A stretch of DNA of 64,000 bases from Burkholderia ambifaria AMMD. Its GTDB lineage: Bacteria > Pseudomonadota > Gammaproteobacteria > Burkholderiales > Burkholderiaceae. Each line of letters opens with the position of its first letter. The stretch's first letter is position 1. This document shows, piece by piece, positions 25,785 to 33,813 of this stretch. The notes beneath the pieces are model-generated. The model was given only the letters and a program-made list of their open reading frames with translations, did no database searches and was not told the DNA's origin. Made by a program: the position numbers and the translations under genes. The stretch is from assembly GCF_000203915.1 (NCBI RefSeq), contig NC_008391.1, positions 682,001 through 746,000 on the forward strand. The letters run 5' to 3'.

Positions 25785-26337
25785 GGTTAGAAATGTCCAC
25801 TTCCGTGCCGCGTAAGCTGACGGGCCGCCGGGTGTCCCGCGCCGGAGGCTGCGATAGCTGCAAGGGAGCGGATCACGCATGACGATGCGCGAGCTGGACA
25901 GGTTCAAGGTCACTCAGGACGTGGCGGCCGGCAAGCTCAAGCCATCGCGTGCGGCGGAACGACTGGAATTGACCACGTGGCAGGTTCGCCGGATGGTCGC
26001 CCGGCTGCGTGAACATGGTCCGGCGAGTTGGGTGTCGGGACACCGAACGAAGTCCGGCAACCGTCGCCCGGCCCCACGACCCTCCGACCAGGCGCTCTCG
26101 ATCATCCGCGATCGCTACGCCGATTTCGGACCGACGTCGGCCTGCGAGAAGCTGTGGGAATGCCACGGCTTCCGGTCCGCCAAGGAGCTGACTCGGACGA
26201 GCGGTCCGAGGCACGCTGACAAACGTAAGCGCCCTGCCGCTCCCGGCTTGTTCCTTCAACGCTGCACGACGGAACGAGCGATGAGACATGCGACATCTGT
26301 ATTTAGCTGGCGCTACGAGATCTGAATCCGTGCATGA
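25785..26337 (+). mobile_element. Internally deleted insertion sequence (copy C)
   Basis: The left end is close to copy A (TTAGAAATGTCC followed by CGTGCCGCGTAAGCTG). The sequence follows copy A to about 26188, then jumps to bases matching the end of the copy A transposase (ACAAACGTAAGCGCCCTGCC against ACAAACGTGAGCGCCCTGCC near 23013-23032). It finishes with the shared ATCTGAATCCG end. About 1.1 kb of transposase is missing. Confidence 0.8.
25879..26325 (+). pseudogene. Transposase remnant (copy C)
   Basis: This frame encodes about 110 residues of the copy A transposase N-terminus (MTMRELDRFKVTQDVAAGKL). It then runs into sequence created by the internal deletion and into the right end of the element. 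The DDE catalytic core is absent. Confidence 0.85.
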
Positions 26338-26936
26338 CACGATAAAAAACAGCGTCCGCTCACGCCGGAAACCATTTAAATTATTTACAAATCTAAGTCA
26401 ATAGACTTTGCTGCGAATCATCTTGGTTTGATTATATTCCCGCTGCGCAGCGAAAGCCAAATAATCTGAAACTCAAGCAGATAACAATCCGGATAATTGT
26501 TAGGAAATATGAAAATCAATGGAATGGAGTCCACCTTTTCGATTAAATTCATAATCGACATAATTGTTTGGAATTTCGCGTAGCCAGTTTTTATCTTCTC
26601 GTGCCGTGACGACCCATTGCTGAGCGCCGCCGGGCAGCATGACTGGGTGCGCACGTCGCAGCAATTCGCCCTCGGGCATCGCAACATTCTCAAATCACGC
26701 TGCGTCGATGCAACTTCATCGACACGTCTGGAGCGGCTAATCGAATCATTTCATATTCCTCACCAAATCATGACTTGATTAACGACTCCGACATGAAAAA
26801 TTAATCTATCTGAAAATATCTTGTAATTATAAAAACGACCTCCTAGCATGCCTCTGCGGTTCGCGACATGTCTTATATCAACGTCTTCACTGGATTCATT
26901 CCTCGAACATTACCCATTCATAATCTGGGGGATTAC
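26338..26936. other. AT-rich intergenic region
   Basis: Nearly 600 bases with far more A and T than the rest of the window, between the deleted insertion sequence and the metalloprotease. A 91-codon minus-strand frame (26418-26693) lacks a ribosome site and resembles nothing known. The region probably includes the protease promoter and is a candidate for H-NS-type silencing. Confidence 0.5.
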
Positions 26937-28634
26937 ATGAAGAAATTGTCTCGTCTGCTGCCCATCGCCGCGATTACCATCGCGAGTCTCAGCGCTTTTG
27001 CCCAGGCCGGTGACCCGTCGGCCACGGTCGACAAGGCGCTGCAACTGATCCAGCAGAATCCGTCCGCCTTCAGTCTGGCTACCGGCGGCACAGCACGCAC
27101 GTTGAAGTTCGCGGGGCCGCAGGCAAGCGCGCCAACGGACGGAGATCAGTTCCAGGTACGCGACGTGATCGTCGATCCCGATGGCACCGAGCACGTGCGC
27201 TTCGATCGCTTCCATGCGGGCCTGCCCGTGATAGGCGGTGACGTCGTCGTCCATTCGAACCGAGGGCAGTTGAAGCAGGCGAGCCAGACGCAGCTCGCAC
27301 CGATCAATCTCGCCGGCACGATCGGCAAGGTCGGAAACCGCTCCGTGGTACGCAACGCGCCCGACATAGGCGCGGCCAGGGCCAAGCACATCGCGGCCGC
27401 GCGTTTCGACTCGAACGTGCGTCGCGTCGATGACGCGGAGCTCGTCGTGTTCGCACGCGACGTCGCGCCGACACTGGCCTACGCGGTGCGCGTATACGGC
27501 AAGGCGACCGATGCGCACGGCGATGCCATGCTGTACTACATCGATGCGCGCACCGGCACCGTGCTGGACGCACAGGACCTGATCAAGACCGCCGCCGCGA
27601 CCGGCACCGGCCGCTCGCTGTACTACGGCAACCTGTCGCTCACGACGGACCAGACCGGCACGAACGCCTACCGGATGCTCGATCCGAGCCGCGGCGGCGG
27701 CTCGGTCTACGATGGCCGCGGCCTGAGCTCGGACGACGTCGAGCAAGCCACCGACCTGCCGATCTTCACGAGCAGCACGAACGTGTGGGGCAACAACACG
27801 ACGACCGACCGGCAGACGGTCGCCGCGGACATCGACTACGGGCTCGCGTTGACTTGGGACTACTACAGAACGACGCACAACCGCAACGGCATCTTCAACG
27901 ACGGCCGCGGCGTAAGGAGCTACGCTCACGTCGTATTCAACACGGGCAGCGGCACGACCGGCGCGAACGCGGCATGGCTGTCATCGCGCGTGATGGTGTA
28001 CGGCGACGGCGATCCAGGCACCCGCCTGCCGAAACCTGTCGTTTCGGTCGACGTCGCCGGGCACGAGATGAGTCACGGCGTGACCGAGGCCACTGCCAAC
28101 CTGAACTATTCGGGCGACGCGGGCGGCCTGAACGAATCGACGTCCGACATTTTCGGCACGCTCGTGAAGTTCTACGCGAACAACCCGAACGACCCGGGCA
28201 ATTACGTGATCGGTGCGCGCGTGACGAGCGGCGGCCTGCGCAAGATGTACAAGCAGGATCTCGACGGCCGGTCATTCAGCTGCTACCCGACCGGCGGCTT
28301 CTCGTGGTCGAATCCGCGCCACGATCCGCATTTCACGTCGGGTGTCGGCAACCGCTTCTTCTACCTGCTGTCGGAAGGCCCGGTGGTACCGTCGACCGAT
28401 ACCGGCCTGTCGAGGACGCAGCTGGTCTGCAACGGCGACACGACGTTCAGTGGCCTGGGCCGGGAGAAAGCCGGCAAGATCTGGTACCGGACACTGACCG
28501 TGTACCTGAACGCCAACTCGAGCTACCCGAACGCACGGCGTGCGTCGATCCAGGCAACGAACGACCTGTATGGCGCGAACTCGGTCGAAAGCGCAACGGT
28601 CGCGCGTGCCTGGAGTGCGGTCGGGGTGAATTGA
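26937..28634 (+). CDS. Secreted zinc metalloprotease, M4 family (ZmpA/ZmpB type)
   Basis: This 565-residue thermolysin-family preproenzyme has a Sec signal (MKKLSRLLPIAAITIASLSA, ending near AQA). An FTP/PepSY-type propeptide runs over about the first 200 residues, followed by the peptidase. The zinc site HEMSH is at residues 376-380 and the third ligand is Glu400 in LNESTSD, the exact thermolysin spacing. B. cenocepacia ZmpA and ZmpB, which cleave host proteins and mature by self-cleavage, are the obvious relatives; which of the two this is was not determined. The start at 26937 follows GGGG and the signal peptide begins there. The AT-rich upstream DNA suggests acquisition or silencing. Confidence 0.93.
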   Translation: MKKLSRLLPIAAITIASLSAFAQAGDPSATVDKALQLIQQNPSAFSLATGGTARTLKFAGPQASAPTDGDQFQVRDVIVDPDGTEHVRFDRFHAGLPVIGGDVVVHSNRGQLKQASQTQLAPINLAGTIGKVGNRSVVRNAPDIGAARAKHIAAARFDSNVRRVDDAELVVFARDVAPTLAYAVRVYGKATDAHGDAMLYYIDARTGTVLDAQDLIKTAAATGTGRSLYYGNLSLTTDQTGTNAYRMLDPSRGGGSVYDGRGLSSDDVEQATDLPIFTSSTNVWGNNTTTDRQTVAADIDYGLALTWDYYRTTHNRNGIFNDGRGVRSYAHVVFNTGSGTTGANAAWLSSRVMVYGDGDPGTRLPKPVVSVDVAGHEMSHGVTEATANLNYSGDAGGLNESTSDIFGTLVKFYANNPNDPGNYVIGARVTSGGLRKMYKQDLDGRSFSCYPTGGFSWSNPRHDPHFTSGVGNRFFYLLSEGPVVPSTDTGLSRTQLVCNGDTTFSGLGREKAGKIWYRTLTVYLNANSSYPNARRASIQATNDLYGANSVESATVARAWSAVGVN

Positions 28635-28726
28635 CCGCGCGCGTGTGGGCGCGTTGAACGCCCGGAGATCGTGGTGGTATGTCGCTTCGAGGTCACGCGT
28701 CGCCCGGGCGAATGACGGGCAGGTAT

Positions 28727-28760
28727 CGATCGACTGCCTGCACTTGCAGGCGGTCGATCG
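28727..28760. terminator. 16-base hairpin downstream of the protease gene
   Basis: CGATCGACTGCCTGCA pairs with TGCAGGCGGTCGATCG over 16 bases with one G-U pair and a two-base spacer. It lies 93 bases after the stop. No T-run follows, so termination is possible but not proven. Confidence 0.5.
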
Positions 28761-28841
28761 GCCGACAATGCTTTCTTGCTGCGGGGACAATGCTCCCCGG
28801 GTCGAGTGTCGATCAGATACGCGCTCGACCAGCGCTGACAG

Positions 28842-29414
28842 TCAATTCAGCGATCGGTGGTAGGTCGCGATATATCGTGCCTGCCCAAGGATGTTTCCAT
28901 GCATCTGATATGCAACGACCGCCGGACTCGATGTCGATTTCACGTCGACACTCGGGATGGACAGCGCAGACACCGTCACGACATATCGATGCGACTCACC
29001 TTTCGGCGGGCATGGCCCGCCGTACTTGGATTCGCCAAAATCCGTCAGCGTCTCGAGCGCACCCGCCGGCATTCGTCCCACATCTCCTGACGCACCCTTC
29101 TGAATCGACGTTTCCGAAGGCGGAATATTGACGACTGCCCAATGCGTCCATCCGAGCCCTCCAGTCGGGGCATCAGGATCGTACATGGTGACGACGATGC
29201 TTCTTGTTCCAGGCGGAACGTGCGCCCACGAGACTTGAGGCGAGACGTTATCGCCACGACATCCAAAGCCGTTGTAGACCTGCGCGTTCGCAAACTGACC
29301 ATGGTCGAGGCCGTCAACCTTGACAGTAAGCGGATCGGCAAAAGCCACTGCTGGCACGACTGTGAAAAGTATCGTGGAGCAAATCCTCGATCGCAGAAAG
29401 AGACCAAATCGCAT
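28842..29414 (-). CDS. YbhB/YbcL-family (PEBP) periplasmic protein
   Basis: This 190-residue protein has a signal peptide (cleavage near AFADP) and the phosphatidylethanolamine-binding fold: CRGDNVSPQVSW, MYDPDAPTGGLGWTHWAV, and the conserved YGGPCPPKGESHRYVV. Bacterial members are Raf-kinase-inhibitor-like proteins of unclear function. The start follows TAGGAG. It converges on the metalloprotease. No operon partner is obvious. Confidence 0.93.
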   Translation of the reverse strand: MRFGLFLRSRICSTILFTVVPAVAFADPLTVKVDGLDHGQFANAQVYNGFGCRGDNVSPQVSWAHVPPGTRSIVVTMYDPDAPTGGLGWTHWAVVNIPPSETSIQKGASGDVGRMPAGALETLTDFGESKYGGPCPPKGESHRYVVTVSALSIPSVDVKSTSSPAVVAYQMHGNILGQARYIATYHRSLN

Positions 29415-29910
29415 GGCGCGCTCCTAAGACAGGTTCAGTGTGACGTTTCGTACGACCGGATCGACATACTCGAGATACAGCGTATGTAACGATCATCGAC
29501 GCGGATTCTAGGCTCGAGCTGCAAACATAAGTAGCACCACGGACGTTCTCACCATATTGCTCGGGCGACAACAATCCGCGGCGTACAGAAATGCGGATTC
29601 ACGTCGAGACGAATACAACGACAACCAGATTCACCTCGATAGTGACGCGCTGAGTCGCGTCGCAAACTCCGCTTGGTCGGGCCGTTGGTGCATTTCGCGC
29701 ACGAATGTATTGCCCCGTGACTCCATCGACCATGAAACGGTCGCACTCGATAATGGTCACCAGCAACGATCAACCGGGCGCGCAGACTTCCGCGCTCGAC
29801 ACGCGACCTTTTCGCGGCTGGATCACTGACTGCTAATGAAACCCGACATGTCGAAACCCCGTGAAAGTCAGCGCGTGACTAAACCATGTGGCGCCCGACG
29901 CGCTGTGTCC
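29415..29910. other. Intergenic stretch without supported gene
   Basis: About 500 bases before the glutaredoxin remnant. Several short frames are open in both directions but none has a ribosome site, recognisable product or typical codon pattern. It likely carries the promoter for the downstream reductase genes. Confidence 0.35.
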
Positions 29911-29914
29911 CGAC

Positions 29915-30130
29915 CGGATTGTGGTGTTCTCCAAGGGCCGACTGCCCTTACTGCGCGAAGGCGAAAACAATTGCTGTTTGACCGCGAGATGGATTACGTC
30001 GACATACCACTCGCTCACAAAATCCGCGGAAAAGTACTGAGCGCGGTATCGGGCAGCATGACCGCGCCGCAAGTGTTCATCAACTGCCGGTACATCGGCG
30101 GAACCGAAGCACTCGAACCATACCTGCAGG
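29915..30130 (+). pseudogene. Frameshifted glutaredoxin
   Basis: Three reading frames together give a glutaredoxin. VVFSKG begins at 29921, the active site CPYCAKAK at 29943 is in the next frame, and KQLLFDREMDYVDIPL from about 29965 is in the third. This last part runs through SGSMTAPQVFI and IGGTEALEPYL, the family's cis-proline and glutathione-binding segments. Two indels separate the parts, so no full protein can be made unless the assembly is wrong. The start region is not identifiable. It precedes a flavin reductase. Confidence 0.75.
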
Positions 30131-30157
30131 GCCAAGTTGCCATACAAGGAAACCAAC

Positions 30158-31315
30158 ATGACTCAACTTTTCAAGCCGTTCGATCTCAACGAGATTCCGC
30201 TCGCGAATCGCATCGTCATGGCGCCAATGACTCGATCCCGCGCGGCAAACAATATTGCCGATGAACGCACGGCCCTCTATTACGCGCAACGCGCGACCGC
30301 CGGCCTCATCGTGACCGAAGGAAGTCCTATCTCCCGCGAGGGCCAGGGCTATCTCTTCAATCCGAGCATCTATTCAGACGAACAGGTAGCCGGGTGGAAG
30401 TTGACCACGGACTCGGTTCATGCCGTCGGCGGCAAGATTTTCGCGCAACTGTGGCACGTGGGTCGTGTATCGCACACCAGCCTCCAGCCTGATGGTGGTG
30501 CGCCACGCAGCGCCACGTCACGGCTTGCAAAAGACTCGATCGTGTTTGCTTACGACTCCAACGGGAAGCCGGGGTTCGTCCCGACGTCAACGCCGTCCGC
30601 ATTGTCGACGATGGAGGTCGAGCGCGTGGTCGAGGACTTCGTTTCCGCTGCGTCCAACGCCATCGAGGCCGGATTCGACGGCGTGGAAATCCACGCGGCC
30701 AACGGATATCTGTTCGAGCAGTTTCTGAATCCGCTGGTCAACGATCGCACTGACCGCTATTCAGCGACGACGCGCGAAAATCAGTTGCGCTTCGCGCTGG
30801 AAGTCGTTGACGGCATTGCCGAACGTATCGGCACCGGCAAAATAGGCATCCGGATTTCACCGTATGGGCAGCTATTCGATATGCCGCACTACCCGGGCAT
30901 TCTCGATACCTATGGCGCGCTTGCGTTCGAGCTCGGCATGCGGCGCATCGCATATATCCACGTGATGGATCAGTCGAACGTCTCGGTGGCACCCAAAGAC
31001 GACACCGCGTCGGACGATCGCACGATCGAACTGCTGTCCCGCATCAAGCGCGAGGCCGGCAACACGCCGATCATCCTCGCAGGTGGGATGACGATCAACC
31101 GTGCGCAGGCACTTCTTGATGACGGTCTGATCGATCTCGCTGCCTTTGGACAGCCATTCATTGCAAATCCGGATCTCGTGCACCGACTCAAAACCGGATT
31201 GCCGCTCGCTACCGCCGATCGAGCAACGTATTACGGTGGCGGCCTGAAGGGCTATGTCGATTACCCGCCGTTCGGTGCGCAATTTGCAGCGGAACCGCTC
31301 GAAAACATCACGTGA
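30158..31315 (+). CDS. Old yellow enzyme-type flavin oxidoreductase (NemA-like)
   Basis: This 385-residue FMN-dependent TIM-barrel reductase reduces alpha,beta-unsaturated carbonyls, maleimides or nitro compounds with NAD(P)H. Features include MAPMTRSRA near the N-terminus, QLWHVGRVSH, and the substrate-anchoring His-Asn pair in EIHAANGYLFEQFL. PIILAGGMT forms a late phosphate-binding strand. The start at 30158 follows AAGGAA. It is probably co-transcribed with the SDR at 31382, and the pair would work on electrophilic carbonyls. Confidence 0.94.
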   Translation: MTQLFKPFDLNEIPLANRIVMAPMTRSRAANNIADERTALYYAQRATAGLIVTEGSPISREGQGYLFNPSIYSDEQVAGWKLTTDSVHAVGGKIFAQLWHVGRVSHTSLQPDGGAPRSATSRLAKDSIVFAYDSNGKPGFVPTSTPSALSTMEVERVVEDFVSAASNAIEAGFDGVEIHAANGYLFEQFLNPLVNDRTDRYSATTRENQLRFALEVVDGIAERIGTGKIGIRISPYGQLFDMPHYPGILDTYGALAFELGMRRIAYIHVMDQSNVSVAPKDDTASDDRTIELLSRIKREAGNTPIILAGGMTINRAQALLDDGLIDLAAFGQPFIANPDLVHRLKTGLPLATADRATYYGGGLKGYVDYPPFGAQFAAEPLENIT

Positions 31316-31381
31316 ACAACGCTGCTGTTCGAATTCCGTCCAAAACAACTTTGTGATGCACCCACTCTGACCCACTACATC

Positions 31382-32131
31382 ATGAACACGCTTGCAGGAA
31401 AGGTTGCAGTCGTCACCGGCGCAAACAGCGGTATCGGATTTGCCATCGCCTCACGTTTCACCGAAGAGGGGGCCAGTGTCGTTATCGTCGGGCGCCGAGC
31501 CAGCGCCGTGGAGGAAGCGGTTGCACGACTCGGTGAGAATGCCACAGGTGTTACCGGCGACCTCTCCGACCTCACGACACACGAACGTGTTGCGTCACTC
31601 GTTGCCGAGCGCTTCGGCAAGGCCGATATCTACGTAGCGAATGCCGGTATGAACGTGATCACGCCATCTGATCAAGTCTCGGTTGAAGAATATGACAGAC
31701 AGTTTGCAACCAATACCAGGGCAGCCTTTTTTGGTGTGCAGAAGATCGCACCACTACTGAACAACAACGGCTCAATTGTGCTGATCAGCTCGATCGCGAG
31801 CAGCAAGGTGCTGGACGGGCATGCCGTCTATGCCGGAAGCAAAGCGGCGCTCGAAGCTTTCGCCCGTAACTGGGCTCTGGAGTTCAAGGAACGTCGCATC
31901 CGCGTGAACGTCATCAGTCCGGGTCCGACGGACACCCCGATCCTCGGCAAGCTTGGCATTACGGCAACGGATCGCCCTGCTTTCGAAGCCGTCATGGCGG
32001 GCGCTATTCCGTTTGGCCGACTCGGGCGCGCAGAAGAAATTGCCAATGCCGCGCTGTTCCTTGCAGGAGACGAAGGCAGTTTCATTACCGGCGTCAACCT
32101 GCGAGTTGACGGGGGAATTTCACTCGTCTGA
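31382..32131 (+). CDS. Short-chain dehydrogenase/reductase
   Basis: This 249-residue classical SDR has the cofactor loop TGANSGIG, NAGMN, a catalytic serine in LISSIAS and YAGSK (Tyr-x3-Lys), then the PGPTDTP segment. It lies 66 bases after the old yellow enzyme in the same direction. The substrate is unknown; the neighbour suggests redox work on carbonyl compounds. Confidence 0.92.
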   Translation: MNTLAGKVAVVTGANSGIGFAIASRFTEEGASVVIVGRRASAVEEAVARLGENATGVTGDLSDLTTHERVASLVAERFGKADIYVANAGMNVITPSDQVSVEEYDRQFATNTRAAFFGVQKIAPLLNNNGSIVLISSIASSKVLDGHAVYAGSKAALEAFARNWALEFKERRIRVNVISPGPTDTPILGKLGITATDRPAFEAVMAGAIPFGRLGRAEEIANAALFLAGDEGSFITGVNLRVDGGISLV

Positions 32132-32189
32132 TGCCAAGGCCGGTCTGGATGAATACCGCTGAAATTGACCAATCCCTTCGCCATTGTCT

Positions 32190-32412
32190 AGGATAACGAA
32201 GCGAGTGCAACACGATCCATCGAGTACATGCAAGCGCCGGCCCGGCAACGCCAACTGCGTGCCGGGCAGCAGCGCCGCATTCACAGCGCGCAGCCAGCCG
32301 CGCGAGGCCAGCCATTCGAGCGACCACCGCGCTGCCGGTGCCAAGCGAATACGCCACCAGCACGCTGCGCTTGCCGCGATAACGCTCGACGTGACCGCAA
32401 ATGTTCTGCACT
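32190..32412 (-). pseudogene. Possible remnant of a VirJ-like serine hydrolase
   Basis: On the minus strand one frame reads HVERYRGKRSVLVAYSLGTG, which resembles the nucleophile elbow G/A-Y-S-x-G of VirJ/AcvB-type hydrolases. The overlapping frame then gives AVNAALLPGTQLAL. The parts need a frameshift to join and no start is visible. This is a weak call; the alternative is chance. Confidence 0.3.
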
Positions 32413-32430
32413 CGAATCGACGCGTCCCGC

Positions 32431-33093
32431 TCAGGCCGGCAGCACAAGCAGCGTGTTGCCGGCCTGCTGGTTCCAGTTGTCGAGCGCCTGCAGATAATCG
32501 CCCGCCGGATTCACCTTGAACGCGAGCTTCGCGGACGCCACCGTCACCACGCCCGCCTCCGACAGATTGAAGCCCCACTCCACGCCGCCCAGATAAGCGC
32601 TGTGCTGCACATCCACCGCGATCGTCACGAGCCGCACCTGCACCAGTTCGCCGACGCGCGCCGCCATGTGCCGGGGCGTATCGACGATCCATGCGCGCTG
32701 GTAGCCCTTGCCGCGTCGCGAGCCGGCGCCTGACAAGGTCTGGACGCCGCTCTGCTTGATCCAGTCGCGCAACTGCGGCGTGATGTTCGGCGTCAGATCG
32801 CGGATGGGCCGGGGCGCGCCCAGATCATTGGTGCCGTACCAAGGCGACACACTGTTGGAATCGAGCGACCAGCCGTTCGCCGCGCGCTCCCGTTCGCGAT
32901 CGTTGATCCACTGTCCCTGCGGCCGGATCAGCTGGACCAGCCGCACGTTGTCGCTGTCCCGGTCCGCGCGGAACCAGAGCGCCGTATCGACGCCCACGGT
33001 GATGCGCCCGCCCACGGGTTCGTCCGGGCTCGAGTTGTAAGGGGCATACACGGCGAACTCGAATTCGCCGCCCGAGGTGGAAATTGTCGTCAT
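32431..33093 (-). CDS. Hypothetical soluble protein
   Basis: This 220-residue protein (MTTISTSGGEFEFAVYAPYN) has no signal peptide or membrane segment. It looks beta-rich and ends with hydrophobic LLVLPA. An AGGAGA lies just upstream of the start at 33093, so the longer frame from 33183 is not favoured. I recognise no family. It is the first gene on the minus strand beside the large lipoprotein and may belong with the surface-associated block, but nothing in the sequence proves that. Confidence 0.8.
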   Translation of the reverse strand: MTTISTSGGEFEFAVYAPYNSSPDEPVGGRITVGVDTALWFRADRDSDNVRLVQLIRPQGQWINDRERERAANGWSLDSNSVSPWYGTNDLGAPRPIRDLTPNITPQLRDWIKQSGVQTLSGAGSRRGKGYQRAWIVDTPRHMAARVGELVQVRLVTIAVDVQHSAYLGGVEWGFNLSEAGVVTVASAKLAFKVNPAGDYLQALDNWNQQAGNTLLVLPA

Positions 33094-33708
33094 CGATTTC
33101 TCCTGGATGAATTGAGCCTGCACTGAGTTGGACGTGAGCGCGGCGCGCGCGTGAATGGCGTTGTTGGATAAATTTGGTGGCACGCGGTGAGGTTTGCGCG
33201 CGACCGCCGATTGGGCGCGCCACGCTCAGCAATGCGGGTTCTGACTGAGTCGTCGGGTGCGCTTCGCAGTTGTCGCCCTTCCCTTGAATTCGTCGTGCTG
33301 CGACGAAACGGGCGAGGGCCGGCGACGTGTCAAGAAGGCAGCGGGGTATGGAGCGCCGCGACGGAAACGGCAGAATCCGCGCAGCTACGATCGGAGAGAC
33401 GGAAGAAGAACGAGGGGAACGAAGGTGTCGGTAGCGCCAAATGCTCGACGAGGCAGAACGCCCCGCGCGGCAAGCGCGCTATCCGAGCAGAACGCTGACG
33501 GTATGCCGCGAGGCTGGCGCGGATGGGCACGCGGTGCGGGTCGTATCGCAAGCCGCGCGAGTTCGTGTGTATCTTCCGCTGCGCGATCTTCCTGTGCCTG
33601 ACGCGGTCCCAAGAGCAGAACCGAATTGATCGCGCATGCGTTACGCGACGTCCTGACCGTGCCGCCGCTTTCCGACGATATCGGTGCAGACGAAGTGGCG
33701 ATTCACGC

Positions 33709-33736
33709 GCCCACGCCCACGCCCACGCCCACGCCC
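33709..33736. repeat. GCCCAC tandem hexamer repeat
   Basis: About 4.7 perfect copies of the hexamer GCCCAC, immediately followed by CTAAC. Short tandem repeats of this type can vary in copy number by slippage. It is not inside a supported gene. Confidence 0.85.
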
Positions 33737-33749
33737 TAACAACAACGAC

Positions 33750-33777
33750 CCGGCGGAACGGCGAACCGTTCCGCCGG
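33750..33777 (-). terminator. 12-base perfect hairpin after the lipoprotein gene
   Basis: CCGGCGGAACGG and CCGTTCCGCCGG pair fully with a four-base CGAA loop, about 37 bases past the lipoprotein stop. On the minus strand it is followed by GTCGTTGTTGTT, so it is a likely though not classic terminator. Confidence 0.7.
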
Positions 33778-33813
33778 ACGACTACTCACCGGCCATACGC
33801 GGCGCGATGCCCG

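Larger units (their letters stand above)
33094..33813. other. Intergenic region with hexamer repeat and hairpin
   Basis: About 720 bases between two minus-strand genes. Open frames on the plus strand have no ribosome sites or recognisable products. The right part holds a GCCCAC tandem repeat and a 12-base hairpin. Confidence 0.45.

Noticed and set aside
21575..26325. The transposase copies as a phage integrase or prophage
   Set aside because: No other phage genes are present. The HTH plus DDE layout and the paired end motifs fit an insertion sequence.
26418..26693. A 91-codon minus-strand frame in AT-rich DNA
   Set aside because: No ribosome site, composition follows the local AT bias, and no recognisable product.
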